64,000 nt of DNA from Neckera pumila (GCA_963969595.1 OZ018414.1:24101660-24165659); one strand, 5' to 3'; counted from the first letter of the stretch, positions 48,711 through 61,497 are shown. A program made the numbers and translations. The notes: generated from the sequence alone by a model not told the origin.

Positions 48711-50046
48711 TACCACTCATAAAAACCTATGGGTTGAATGTCTATTGATAATTCACAACCCGTGAGATTGCTCAAATCAAGGTTTGCCCTCACAAGGATG
48801 CCTCATGGTGATCCCTATGAATACAATGTCTATGAGATTATAAAATTTAATCCTTTAGTGTCTAAATCTTTTCTTGAATTTTTGCATGTTTTTGCTTATG
48901 TATTTATAAATATATTTTATTTGCTCTAATTTAATAAAATTCACTATGTAGAAAGTGTAGTTTCTTAATCCTTAAACAACCTTCCCTTGCCTAGCAAGCA
49001 ACCTAAGGAAGAATTAAACTTTTTCTTGAAGCAAATCATGAGTCTTTGTTGCTTGTCCAACATTTGGTTGGTTGGTGCGTGCAAAAGTGAATAGTGAATA
49101 GTGCTTTGACTCTGCAACCTTATTGAATGTTATGCTTACAAAATTCATAAAGAAACAAATAGGTCTAGAAGGTTGAAATATTATATAAAAATGCAATAAC
49201 TACATTTTGTCAGGGACTCTCTTAAAACCAAGCCAGAAGGACTTGGCCTACTATTTGATTTGAATGAATGAGAAGTTATATAGGTCAATAGTGCCTGTAA
49301 AACCTCTATATTCATTGTATAAAATTGGGATGTCTAAAGAACTCAAGGATGAAAGCAAAGAAAAAGTGGTCGCAAGTTTTTATAGCAGATGAAATTCTAT
49401 GCAAATGGCCTCCACCTATCCCCAAATAGTAAATAGGTGGCTCCCGCCCTACTTAGCAGCCCTTCTTTTTATTTTATCAAAAAGTGCCACAATAGTGGTC
49501 ACTTAAAATTTAGTGAAGCATTGTCTTTCTACATTCATCCATCTTTGGGGACTAAAAAGCACTTTTCAATCATATTCATGTACTTTTTCATCTAAATTTG
49601 GCGGCTTCATCTACATTGTTAATAGAAATAGAAAATTTTGGTAGAAAAAAATTACTTAGCTTTTATCTGGCAAAAATCAAACATCTATTTTGAAATGGTC
49701 CAGTGTGGCCCCATGGTGCCAAATAAAAGGACTGACTCCAAGAAAAAGTATAGTGGTGAGTTCGCTTACTTCCTAATAGCATTAAGCCTATGTGGGCATC
49801 AAAGTAGATTTGCTAAGGGAGATTGAGCTAGGGTGGGCTCCTCCAAATGCACCAGTGACCCTAAAGCACCATCTTCACTTTGTGTACATCTCCAAAATCA
49901 ATTCAGTACCTATGTGGAAGAAATGCTTTTAGAACCAAACTTTGTTCCTTCATAACTTTTACATCCAACATTCAAATGTCATGTTCTTTGGTGCATTGGA
50001 ACCTCCTTTCATATCCCAATAAGAAAATTTGAACAATTTGAACAAT
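48711..50046. repeat. Unit B, upstream arm of the inverted duplication
   Basis: It is the inverted counterpart of 42390-45560 in unit A without A's two TTAA elements. Open frames here (for example 49638-49826) are copied in A on the other strand, which reflects DNA duplication rather than protein constraint. Confidence 0.75.
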
Positions 50047-50865
50047 TTAACCCCTAACTGCCTCAGCGACCAAATATGGTCGCTTCAAAATTTCAGGCTC
50101 ATTTGGGTACGGGTAGTTAAATTCCTTTGACCGGTTAAGATTTTTTTACGGGCAGTATTGAAGGTTAACTATTGGAAACTTTTATTTTTTACTAAAAAAG
50201 GTAAATATTTGATTTTTGAGAGGTCTTCAAAAGCATATATGTCTCATTGAGGAAGAGTAAAGTTTACAAATTTTATTTAATTTCTTGGCTTTAAGCAAAG
50301 CTTGCCAATTTTACTTGAATTGAGATTTGAAAAGTTCTACTTATTCATTTGCTTTGAAAATGGTCCCAATGGAAAGATTAAAGTGTTTTCATGATTTTCA
50401 CCGTTGAAAATTTAAACATGCAAGTGTTGATTTGGAGTTATTTGCGATTTCTACTTATAAAAAAAATTGCATTTCAACAATTGCAAGGTGGATTGTGTAA
50501 TGAGTTTGATAGCTTTTCATGCGAAATTAAGTTTTTTGAAGTGTATTTTAGTGTGCTAACATAATTTGTAGTTGTTCATGTCACCTCCAATCCCCAAAAA
50601 TATTTATATGCAAATTTCTCAAATATTGTGGGGAGGGGCAGCATACTAAAAATAGAAAACATACATTTCTCTTGTTATGATCTCACAACTCCTATGCAAT
50701 TTTACACTCAAAATTGGTATACATACTAATAAGCTAGCTCTTTAAACATTTGTAAGGTTAGACTTTGAAAAAACAACAATTTGCGTCATTGGGAATAACT
50801 ATAAGTCCATGCTCTTTTTTCATAGGAAGAACACATTTGGAAAGGCTTAGGCACTTAGGGGTTAA
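50047..50865 (+). mobile_element. TTAA-family element, unit B only, 0.82 kb
   Basis: TTAA lies at 50047-50050 and 50862-50865. Inside are CCCCTAACTGCCTCAGC and, inverted, CCCCTAAGTGCCTAAGC (15 of 17). Units A (42386) and C (60893) have a single TTAA at exactly this place. A related truncated copy is at 9123. It has no ORF for a transposase. Confidence 0.93.
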
Positions 50866-50999
50866 TAATAGTAACTGATGGTCTCACTAGCAATTAGTGG
50901 CACATTGGGGGATGCCTACCTTATTGCGAGAACTCCTGTCAAGTTACCTTACTGTATCTATCTCGCAAGATAAGTTTGTGGTCTTGCCCCATTTTGCCC

Positions 51000-53288
51000 A
51001 TGGCGTCGCAGAGTGACGGAGAAGCTCGCCAGCGCTCGTGGCCCCGCCTCCTCTTCACTGTTTCTCTCGCCCTTTGGTTTTCCCCAACTGCACTACTTTC
51101 AAGCTGCGTACCTTGAATTTGTTTCCGGAGAGCTTCGACTGGGACCCCACTCACAGTCGCCTCCTGCTCTCCTCCGCAGCGCACGGCAGCATCTGGGCGT
51201 TCCACCCCGACAAGGACAAAGGCAAAGGCTCCTCCTCTTCCGTCCAAGAGGTGGTGCGCGAGGAGGAGTTCGCGGGGAAGGTGGGCTTCTTGGGAGTGAT
51301 CGTCGACAGGGGGCGAGGAAGAGTCGTGGTGGCGGTGCAGGATTTCGGGGGGAATTTTGGAGCGCTCGCGGCGTTCGATTTGGTCACGGGGAAGAGAGTG
51401 TTCTTGGCGAGGTTGGATGATGTTGGAGTCGGGGAAGGTAATTTACTGGGAATAAAGCGCTTATCGCATCGAGGATCCCATTTCTGTGATCAGAGTGGCT
51501 GATTATTGTGGGTCTTGTGGTGGTCCCCCATTTGAAGAGGATTGGAACGCACTGAAATGTGGTTTGTTTGGAATTGGACTGAACCTGTTACGGATTTGGG
51601 CAGTTTTGCTCATAGGGTGAGGAAACAGTGTGACTATAAATGTTGGTGGGTCTTGCAGCAGGACCCGTTTTGAAGAGGGTTCCAATGCATTAACATGTGT
51701 TTGGTTTGGTTTGCGTATTTGTATGTTTATGAATTTTTGCAGCTTTGCTGAGGGGAGTGAGTGAATAGCTTGACTATATTTTTGGTGGGTCTAATGGTAG
51801 TCTGCATTTTCAAGAGGATTCTGACACCTTAAACTGTGTTTTGTTTGGATTTTATATGAATGTGTTCTGGATTTTTGCAGTTCTTGCTCGCAGGGTGAGT
51901 GAACGGTGTGACTAAATGTTTTGTGGTTCTTGCGGTAGTCAACGTTTATTAGAGGTTTGCGTTGCATTGAACTGTGTTTTTCTTGGATTTCGTGGGAATA
52001 TGTTTGCGCTGCGTTGCAGTTTTGTGTGGAGTGTGGAGGAGGTTCAAAGTTCCCAGGCCCGAGGCCTTTCCCATTGCTACCCCATACCCCCGTCCGATGG
52101 ACGGAGTCATCTGTCCGAAGGTCCGAAGGTCCGAAGGTGTCGTGTGTCGTGGGCTGTTGCGATTTGTTCATTTGATCATTTGTTGAATTCCCTTATTCCA
52201 ATGACTTTGCTTCGTATGATTTATTATGATTGTTGCTTTGAATGTTCTGTTACCCTGATTCTGTTACCCTACTTCAAGTTTTCCTTTGGAATTTCGTGAA
52301 GAACGATTAACAAGGCGTTCACCTTCCAACTTAGTACGGGGTTTAGGGTTTAGGATACAGGGGTCTTCTATCGTGCAGAATTGCTTGTCGTAAGCATTCA
52401 TGTACTTGTTTGTTTCGCATTAAAGTGGTGGTAGGATTCTTTTCATAGATCATTACTATGCAAGCGCGAGTGTGGCCTCGGGGACATTGTGTGTCAACGA
52501 TGTGACTGTGGAGGATTAATGATGATTAATGTGAGTATTGGTAATGAGTGTCTTCTTCGTGTTTTCCATGTGGGAGTCGTATTGGCTGAAGGTTAGGAAG
52601 CTTCGCATTGACACTAGCTACTTGTGAGGGAGGACCTTACTTGAAAAGCAAGCCCAAACTATGTATACAGGGACAGAGCGTCTTGTAGGGTACTGCTACA
52701 TGTTCAATCGTCTATAAGGAACTGCCCTATGATAAAACACAAGTCATTTACGAAGTGAGTATTCCAGGATTTCATCCGATTTCACTTCAGAGCTTATTGA
52801 CATACGACCTGTACCTTGAAATTGCAGGGGAGAGGTCATGTGCGAACGACGTGGCAGTCGACTTTAAAACAGGCACCGCGTACGTCACCAATTGCATCGG
52901 CAATTTTCTGTGGCAGGTGACGAAAGAAGGTCTGCCCTCCGTCTTCGTGAAGCACGAGCTTTTCACCTCTCAGCCTTCCCTGTTCTCTGAAGCTCCCTGG
53001 TGTGGTTTCAACGGAATCGTCTACGACCAACGAAGACACCTGTTGGCAGTGCAAACAAACTCCGGGGCACTCTTTCGAATCAACGTGGGTGACCAGAGCG
53101 TCCACTTGGTGCTCGTGGATGAGAATCTTGTCGGAGCGGATGGGATGGTGTTTCCTGAAACTGAATGCTTCGAATTATGCTACAGGCGCGGCCAACGTGA
53201 GAGGAACGACGTTTTTTGTGAATGCGCATCGATCAAGGGAAGAATTGAAATTCTCAACGACTGCTTTTCTTTGAGTGAACAAGTTTGA
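51000..53288 (+). pseudogene. SMP-30/gluconolactonase-like gene, copy B (pseudogene)
   Basis: Exon 1 would run 51000-51437 (donor GAAG/GTAATT), the intron 51438-52827 (acceptor TTGCAG) and exon 2 from 52828. Compared with copy C, exon 1 lacks 25 bp after the signal-peptide core, so the ATG frame ends at TGA 51114-51116 after 38 codons. Exon 2 begins well (GERSCANDVAVDF) but a net 92-bp deletion after GADGMVF shifts the frame. A second, 21-bp deletion follows. The C-terminal membrane anchor is missing and the open frame closes at 53288 on unrelated residues. The splice signals remain, so the locus could still be transcribed. The exon 1 deletion is shared with A; the exon 2 deletions are private. 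Confidence 0.87.
51508..52035 (+). repeat. 138-bp intron tandem array, unit B
   Basis: Units start with GTGGGTC-like words at 51508, 51646, 51785 and 51923 (periods 138, 139, 138). Units 1-3 each contain an acceptor-like stretch ending GGCAG or TTGCAG, then 13-14 bases, then a donor-like GTGAGG or GTGAGT. The same array is in the introns of A and C. Confidence 0.88.
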
Positions 53289-54370
53289 TTCCGTAATTCA
53301 GGTGCAAAGGGTATTTGATTTTGTAGTCGTAAATGTTTTTTTATGATTTGTATAGGGATTGGATGTGTGATTTTTACAGATGAAGTCTGTATGGACTGAC
53401 CTACCGTAGAATAACAGGCGACGAGAACTGTCAGGTACGTGAATTCGTTTCTTTGCACATTTCACTCTCTTTAAGCCTTCCTTAATTTTAGATTTTCCTT
53501 TGTATGTGTGGGTGGAATCTTCATCCAACAGTTGTCATTTTGGTGTGGCTTGAATGTTGGACAGGTTTGAGCTTTGTCAGACTAGCTCTATCGACCACTA
53601 GAGCATCACAAGTTTGTGCGAGACAATATTGTTTCGCAGGTACGTAGGCTACATTTGACAAGATCATGAAATCAATCGTGGTTGTCTAGACAGAATACTT
53701 ATGTACTTGGGATCACTCTCTGTAGACCAATGTATTGCCCTTACTGCATCATTCAATAGGGGAGCATTGATGTGAACATTAGCTGTATACTAAGTGACAT
53801 GACTTATGTGTATAAATAAAAAATTCACCCCTTGTTAGGGTGGTCAGCACAGCTCCCAAAATTAGTATGCTTTTACTCTGGATATGTCCCAATGTCTTGT
53901 GACGACTATTTGACGAAAATGGCAAAGTATGTATCGTCACTTTTGTTTTTCTCCCTTGACATATTTCGTGTTTCTTTGTTAGGTAGTTTGTGTTTCTTTA
54001 GTTAAACAGTAACAGTGCATTTGTCGCTAGCAGGGTTGGTGAATGGGGTGACTATGTCACATTGCAAGCTACTGTCGACTTTGTAAAGCTCCTCCTTTCA
54101 ATCAACTTTGTTTTTCTCTCATCCCTTAGTTATCTGGTAACTAAAAGCACTGGATTCAGAAGTCCCAAGAAAATCCTTTAGCAAACTCAGTGAGATATTA
54201 CGAGGTTGCAGTCTTGTTCTTATGCCACTAGAGTTGTGACTTCTGAGAAGGAAATAGGAGTGCAGTAGCCTTTCTTATCACAAAGTCTAAATGCAAATTC
54301 TGTAGTAAGTGCAGCATGAAGTGAAAGTTCCTTTGATCACAAGACCCGTAGAATAATTCAAACCACTGTT
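53289..54370. other. Unique segment between units B and C
   Basis: It has slightly higher GC than the repeats around it. Short open frames on the minus strand (about 53180-53528 and 54228-54482) have no recognisable domain. I see nothing else. Confidence 0.4.
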
Positions 54371-57300
54371 TCCATGACCCGAAAACAATGGCTCTGACAA
54401 CAATATAAAAACACACACATAATACTACGTTCTTTAAACCAGTTCCGTCAAATACTGAAACAAATTTTTTTGGCTCTATCAAAATATAAATACAATTACC
54501 AAAAAATAACCCACTCTAAAATTCCCATTTATCAACACAACTTCAAGCCCATTTAAAATCACACTTTTACTTCTCATCTCCGATCACATTTGCCATCCAA
54601 TGTTTAAAAATCTATTGACCTCACAAAAGAGACGTTCAATTTGGAGGATTAGGAAATGATTTCTCCCACTAACCTTTATTTGGAGGCTTGGACTTGTTGC
54701 AACTATTTGAACAGTTGGATAGGTGAAAGTATACTTGACTTTCAAAGAATGAGAATGCAAGACCATGACTTGACTTTAGAATTCTTACAATCCTAAAGTA
54801 GTAGAAAGTATTTTTGGAGGTCATCAACATTTGGTGAAAGTGTACTTGACTTTCAAAAAATGAAAATGCAAGGATCATGACTTGACTTTGGAACTTTTGC
54901 AGCCCTAAAGCAGTTGAAAGTAATTTTGGAGCTTGATTTTTTAATATTATATTATAGTGTTATCATCAACATTGGCCGACATCAAATTGGAAGTAGAAGT
55001 GTTTGGTTCTACAAACATAAACCATGTGTATCCACTACTTATTTATATTACATCAACATTACAAAAGAATAGGTAAAACCAATATTTGCTAAATTTTATA
55101 CAAAAACTATTCAACAAAAATCAATACATAGATGTAAGAGGCATGATACATCATTCCACTTTGCCACTTATTCAAGTATCCCCTTTTGAATGCTACCTAG
55201 ACATCAAGACATTAATTGCCATTACATTGCCTAAATCTTTGATGACCATGGAATTTTTCTAATCGCTATTTCAAATACCCAATTCCAGTGGCTTTGAGAA
55301 CAATATTGAAATTTCAAACATTTCACTATATTCTTTAAACCACCTTCCTAAAATTCTAAAACAAAAATCCTCTCTTAAAACATATATACAAAATACCAAA
55401 AAATAACCCACTCTAAAAATCCCAATACACTCTACCAGACGATATACTAGGACAACTTCAATCTCATATCAAAATCACTCATACTTCTCATCTCTAAAAG
55501 TCACTTGTCCCACTGACATAAAAATATTCTATATACTACTCAAGAAGGCATTCTATTTGAAAAATTAGGAAAAGATTTCTTCCACCAATGCTCAAGAAAT
55601 GGACTTGGACACTTGCACAACAAACTTACAAATTCCCAAGTCATATATTGTGCATAATTTGTAATCCATTCAAAATCCTTTAACCAAACATTACTCGTTT
55701 TAAACCTTAAAGATCTTTTAGTATATTTTCACCAAAAACGCTCCAAAATTGTCATTTCTAGTAAAAGTACCAAATTTCAGAAAAAAATAAATTTTTGGAC
55801 ACATATAACCGCTTGTAGTATTCTAGTTTAAGAAGATGTGGAAAGATTTCAAAAATATTCACTATGTGGAATGCAAAATTGTAGCATTTGAATTGGCAAA
55901 ATTTTTATTTTTTGGCCCCAACAAAAATTCGGACAGCTGCACTTTACAAGATTACATTTGAATGAAAAAATGTCTAAAATGATGGTGCTTCTTTGGATTA
56001 ATTCTTTAAGGCAAGTTGGCTACATTCTTGAAAAATTTCAGATCATTTGGAATTGTACAACATATAGAAAAAAATTAGTAAGTAGAAAAAAGTAGAGAAT
56101 GATATAAAAGATAAAATTGTAGAATTTAGTTATGGAATTGAAAGATGCCAATTTCAATGGTGGTGATGTTGTAATAAACAATCTACATCCTATTATTTCA
56201 TTTTTAATCCAAAATATTGAAAATTGAGTAAAATAAAGACTTCAAAGTTTGGTTTCAATAGAGAATCCAAAATTGCTCGCAAACTAAAATTCCTCATAAT
56301 TTTCCTCTCATTGATTAAATTGGAATGATTCAAAGCTTTCCACGTATACATAAATCTAGAATACCAGTTTCAAATTTTTGTTTATGGAAAAAGTGATTTT
56401 TCTTTTATCTGCACGGAAAGCATGGATTGCTCGAGTTGAGAAACAAACCACATATCATGCAACAAATTTTTACCCATATAGTCAATAATTATGGAAAATT
56501 GTTAAGCCTTAAAAAAACCTCATCCCCATGTTGGTAAAGATTTCAAGATGACTCTATGGCTATGCACACTGATTTTTATTCTACCTTTACAAAGTTGATT
56601 GGTTTTCATCCCTTACTATCCTATACAAAGGCCCTATTCAAATCCTTAAATCCTACCTCACCAAGAAAGAAAATGATAATAATATCAAACAAGATCTTCA
56701 ATTCCCAACATTAACTACAGGTTTAAATAAACAACTCCAACATCAACTACAACCTCTCCAATAAGTTTTGTTCTAACACAAAATTTGCAAACAACCAAAT
56801 CACCAACTTTCTAAAATTCCAATACGGATAATACATGAGCTTTGCTTGGAAGAATCTCTTCTAGCCCAATCAATACCCCCCCAAAAAATTATGTCCTCTT
56901 TGCAACTTAAACCAAATAAATATATGATTGTATGTACTATTTTGGTGAAATAAGCCACACATAAAAGTCTTTTGTATTCAATGACACCAAAAAATCATAT
57001 ATGAAATTAAAAAGTACTCCTATCTCATGCATACTCATGATGCTCCACCCTAATAAATGCAAGAAACATTGATAATCAACATGAACAAACTATTCCTTTA
57101 TAGCTACTCCCACCCTCACTTATAAACATTGCCTTCTCTACTTGTGTAGCTAAATTAAACCCATACGTACTCTGTATACACACCACAATATACACCGCCC
57201 ACAACTCCTTCCAAACATTACAAATTCTCAATTTCACATATTGCAATGACTACTTCTTAAATGACTTTGTCACATTAAAAAACAACAAATACCAACTACT

Positions 57301-58183
57301 TGAAGACATTGCCACTTATAGTTGGCACATGCAACCAATGATTGTGCTCATAGCTGGCATACTCGAAATTACACCACCCTCCCCATCCATAATATTACAA
57401 CTAAAAGAGCAATTCCACATTTCAATAATTGACACCAAGAAAACACTATAGAGCATCAATAATAATGCACATACATACTCCTCTATAAAAAAAAGCTTGA
57501 AAACAACCAACCTCCCTCTACTAACTTCAACATCCCCTAAATCTATCTTTCCAAATCTCTCTCAAAAGCACATTCTTGAAATCATCCCTATACATTATTT
57601 TATTTTATATGTGCACTATTGCATAACAAGGGTACGTAGTCTTGTTGTCACTCTTAAATTCTTTAGAGAATTGTGGTGGGATCAAAGATGAACAAGCCCT
57701 TAATTTACACCAACCTACAAAAATGGTTGAAGTCACTTCTCTTTCTATACAAGTGCTTGGACTAAGTCAATATAAGTCAAAGCCAAAGCTCATTCATTTC
57801 AAACTATTGCACACTCACACTCACACTAACTATTGCATTGAACGCATGACGATAATAACAAGCACGACGCTCCGATCAATTACAATAATTGAACCGTCAT
57901 GTTTGGCAACGCCAAGCCGGCAAGATCAGCCACTAGAGTTGGAATGGCACAACTCGATCTCCACTATAACACAATAGTCTAAAAAGGTGCCCCAATTGGC
58001 CAAAAGTGGCTGCTTCCATATCAAAAAGAAAATGACATAAACTAGGAAAGGTTAACAAAATGTACTCATAAGGTCATATCTTACATCATTGAACAATAGA
58101 ATAACATCCTGAAAGTATTATATTCGCTTCCAAAGTGGCTTGGGCAATTACGATTTCAGAGAAAAAGGTCGAAATCCCCTTCA
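54371..58183. repeat. Unit C, region downstream of the gene
   Basis: It aligns with 36.7-39.8 kb of unit A in the same orientation. Within it, one module occurs twice about 0.9 kb apart (words CCAAAAAATAACCCACTCTA at about 54499 and 55396). A decayed TTAA-like element starts at 55700. No conserved protein frame was found. Confidence 0.6.
55700..56520 (-). mobile_element. Decayed TTAA element in unit C
   Basis: It begins near TTAA 55700-55703 followed by ACCTTAAAGATC. The interior follows 45936-46866 closely (for example GTACAACATATAG and GTAAGTAGAAAAAAGTAGAG). The right terminus cannot be placed; the limit given is where similarity fades. The unit A counterpart was not found at the matching place. 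Confidence 0.45.
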
Positions 58184-58230
58184 ACAAACATGATGAAGAT
58201 TTTAAAGTCAAATCAGAAGGCGATCCAAGA

Positions 58231-60758
58231 TCAAACTCGCTTGCGCTGGTAGAACTGGCCCATCTTCACCCTCCACAGCGCAACGCCCCCAACGACCACC
58301 ACCACAAAAGCAAGCAACCAAAAAGGATGCAGATCATTCACCTCACTCGGAAACTCGACTTCTACCACCTCGAATTCTTCCCTTGATCGATTCGCAAACA
58401 AGTCCGGAAGATGCGCATTCACAAAAAACGTCGTTCCTCTCACGTTGGCCGCGCCTGTTGCATAATTCGAAGCATTCAGTTTCACAGTGTCGACGACATT
58501 GGCAGTCATCCAGTCGCTGCTGGTGCGCACAAGCCAGAGCTTCTCCTGGGAGACGACGACGAGAGCGCCGTCGTCACGAAACACCATCCCATCCGCTCCA
58601 ACAAGATTCTCATCCATGAGCACCAAGTGGACGCTCTGGTCACCCACGTTGATTCGAAAGAGTGCCCCGGAGTTTGTTTGCACTGCCAACAGGTGTCTTC
58701 GTTGGTCGTAGACGATTCCGTTGAAACCACACCAGGGAGCTTCAGAGAACAGGGAAGGCTGAGAGGTGAAAAGCTCGTGCTTCACGAAGACGGAGGGCAG
58801 ACCTTCTTTCGTCACCTGCCACAGAAAATTGCCGATGCAATTGGTGACGTACGCGGTGCCTGTTTTAAAGTCGACTGCCACGTCGTTCGCACATGACCTC
58901 TCCCCTGCAATTTCAAGGTACAGGTCGTATGTCAATAAGCTCTGAAGTGAAATCGGATGAAATCCTGGAATACTCACTTCGTAAATGACTTGTGTTTTAT
59001 CATAGGGCAGTTCCTTATAGACGATTGAACATGTAGCAGTACCCTACAAGACGCTCTGTCCCTGTATACATAGTTTGGGCTTGCTTTTCAAGTAAGGTCC
59101 TCCCTCACAAGTAGCTAGTGTCAATGCGAAGCTTCCTAACCTTCAGCCAATACGACTCCCACATGGAAAACACGAAGAAGACACTCATTACCAATACTCA
59201 CATTAATCATCATTAATCCTCCACAGTCACATCGTTGACACACAATGTCCCCGAGGCCACACTCGCGCTTGCATAGTAATGATCTATGAAAAGAATCCTA
59301 CCACCACTTTAATGCGAAACAAACAAGTACATGAATGCTTACGACAAGCAATTCTGCACGATAGAAGACCCCTGTATCCTAAACCCTAAACCCCGTACTA
59401 AGTTGGAAGGTGAACGCCTTGTTAATCGTTCTTCACGAAATTCCAAAGGAAAACTTGAAGTAGGGTAACAGAATCAGGGTAACAGAACATTCAAAGCAAC
59501 AATCATAATAAATCATACGAAGCAAAGTCATTGGAATAAGGGAATTCAACAAATGATCAAATGAACAAATCGCAACAGCCCACGACACACGACACCTTCG
59601 GACCTTCGGACCTTCGGACAGATGACTCCGTCCATCGGACGGGGGTATGGGGTAGCAATGGGAAAGGCCTCGGGCCTGGGAACTTTGAACCTCCTCCACA
59701 CTCCACACAAAACTGCAACGCAGCGCAAACATATTCCCACGAAATCCAAGAAAAACACAGTTCAATGCAACGCAAACCTCTAATAAACGTTGACTACCGC
59801 AAGAACCACAAAACATTTAGTCACACCGTTCACTCACCCTGCGAGCAAGAACTGCAAAAAATCCAGAACGCATTCATATAAAATCCAAACAAAACACAGT
59901 TTAGAGTGTCAGAATCCTCTTGAAAATGCAGACTACCATTAGACCCACCAAAAATATAGTCAAGCTATTCACTCACTCCCCTCAGCAAAGCTGCAAAAAT
60001 TCATAAACATACAAATACGCAAACCAAACCAAACACATGTTAATGCATTGGAACCCTCTTCAAAACGGGTCCTGCTGCAAGACCCACCAACATTTATAGT
60101 CACACTGTTTCCTCACCCTATGAGCAAAACTGCCCAAATCCGTAACAGGTTCAGTCCAATTCCAAACAAACCACATTTCAGTGCGTTCCAATCCTCTTCA
60201 AATGGGGGACCACCACAAGACCCACAATAATCAGCCACTCTGATCACAGAAATGGGATCCTCGATGCGATAAGCGCTTTATTCCCAGTAAATTACCTTCC
60301 CCGACTCCAACATCATCCAACCTCGCCAAGAACACTCTCTTCCCCGTGACCAAATCGAACGCCGCGAGCGCTCCAAAATTCCCCCCGAAATCCTGCACCG
60401 CCACCACGACTCTTCCTCGCCCCCTGTCGACGATCACTCCCAAGAAGCCCACCTTCCCCGCGAACTCCTCATCGCGCACCACCTCTTGGACGGAAGAGGA
60501 GGAGCCTTTGCCTTTGTCCTTGTCGGGGTGGAACGCCCAGATGCTGCCGAGCGCTGCGGAGGAGAGCAGGAGGCGACTGTGAGTGGGGTCCCAGTCGAAG
60601 CTCTCCGGAAACAAATTCAAGGCGCGCAGCTTGAAAGTGCGGGGAGAGGAGAGGGGGTCGCTGGCTGCAGTTGGGGAAAACCAAAGGACGAGAGAAACAG
60701 TGAAGAGGAGACGGGGCCACGAGCGCTGGCGAGCTTCTCCGTCACTCTGCGACGCCAT
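58231..60758 (-). CDS. SMP-30/gluconolactonase-like membrane-anchored beta-propeller protein, two exons (copy C, intact)
   Basis: Exon 1 is 60758-60296 and exon 2 is 58904-58231, with a 1391-bp intron (donor GAAG/GTAATT, acceptor TTGCAG/GG, phase 1). The product is 378 residues. Residues 1-33 form a signal peptide (hydrophobic core LLFTVSLVLWFSPTAA); residues 350-365 are a membrane segment (WLLAFVVVVVGGVALW) followed by a basic tail. Between them are propeller-type repeats: FDWDPTHSRLLLSS, GALAAFDLVTGK, ANDVAVDFKTGTAYVTN, GFNGIVYDQRRHLLAVQTN and GADGMVFRDDGALVVVSQ. NAS and NRS are possible glycosylation sites. This layout fits the plant family often annotated as SMP-30/gluconolactonase or calcium-dependent phosphotriesterase superfamily; the substrate is unknown. 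It should sit in the secretory pathway with the propeller on the lumenal or outer side. I chose the ATG within CCCATGGCG because it precedes the signal peptide. Exons are GC-rich against an AT-rich background. It is the only intact gene of three copies; expression is not shown. Confidence 0.85.
59379..59395 (-). promoter_or_regulatory. Telomere-like (telo-box) motif in intron
   Basis: CCTAAACCCTAAACCCC is two-plus copies of the plant telomere unit. It is conserved in the introns of B (52338-52354) and, with one change, A (about 40394-40408). Telo-boxes act in plant promoters and Polycomb targeting; a role here is inference only. Confidence 0.5.
59700..60225 (-). repeat. 138-bp intron tandem array, unit C
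   Basis: It has four units on the minus strand starting at GTGGGTC 60225, close to the B array. It occupies the first third of the gene's only predicted intron. Confidence 0.87.
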
Positions 60759-61497
60759 GGGCAAAATGGGGCAAGACCACAATGGGACAAGATCTTGCGA
60801 GATAGATACAGTAAGTTAACTTGATAGGGGCGCCAGAGTTGGGAGTTCTCGCAATAAGGTAGGCATCCCTACTAGCCTATCGATTACTATTATTAAATTG
60901 TTCAAATTTTCTTATTGGCAAATGAAAGGAGGTTCCAACGCACCAAAGAACGCGACATTTGGATACTGTAAGCAAAAGTTACGAAGTAACAAAGTTTGGT
61001 TCTAAAAGCGTTTCTTCCACATAGGTACCGAACTGATTTTGGAGACGTACACAAAGTGAAGATGGTGCTCTAAGGTCAGTGGTGTATTTGGGGGAGCCCA
61101 CCTTAGGTTTTTTGAAACTTCTACTTTGGGGGGTGGATTTGAGAATATTTAGAACCTTGATAATATCTTTTTTGAAGCTTGGAATTGAGATTGTTTGTCT
61201 ATGAAGATGTTAAGGTAGGCTTAGTAATTGCATAGAAGGGACATCAAATTCTAATGTTTTGTTTCCTCTCAAAATATGCTACGTGTGATAACCATTTGCT
61301 CAATCTCCCTCAGCATATTTGCCCACATATGGTAGAGAGGGCTTGATGCTTTCAAAGAGTTCACCACCACTACATGTCGGGGGAGCTACATGTCGGGGGA
61401 GCTACATGTCGGGGGAGCTATTGACTTAGCCTTTTTGTATAGGAAGAGGCCATTTGCTCTAAGCCTCATCTGGTATAAAAATTTGTGGCCACTTTTT
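60759..61497. repeat. Unit C, upstream flank of the gene
   Basis: It aligns with 42252-43054 of A. It holds the empty TTAA site at 60893-60896. This must contain the promoter of the intact gene, but I see no clear TATA box. About 61085-61370 has no close match in A. Confidence 0.65.
61370..61417. repeat. Perfect 16-bp tandem repeat, three copies
   Basis: CTACATGTCGGGGGAG occurs three times without a mismatch. It is absent at the matching place in A and B. Confidence 0.95.

Noticed and set aside
51013..51420. 135-codon frame overlapping exon 1 of copy B
   Set aside because: It is a shifted frame of the exon and begins with GTG rather than ATG; the correct frame is shown by homology to copy C.
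58411..58896. 161-codon plus-strand frame opposite exon 2 of copy C
   Set aside because: It is antisense to a well-supported exon, a shadow produced by GC-rich codons.
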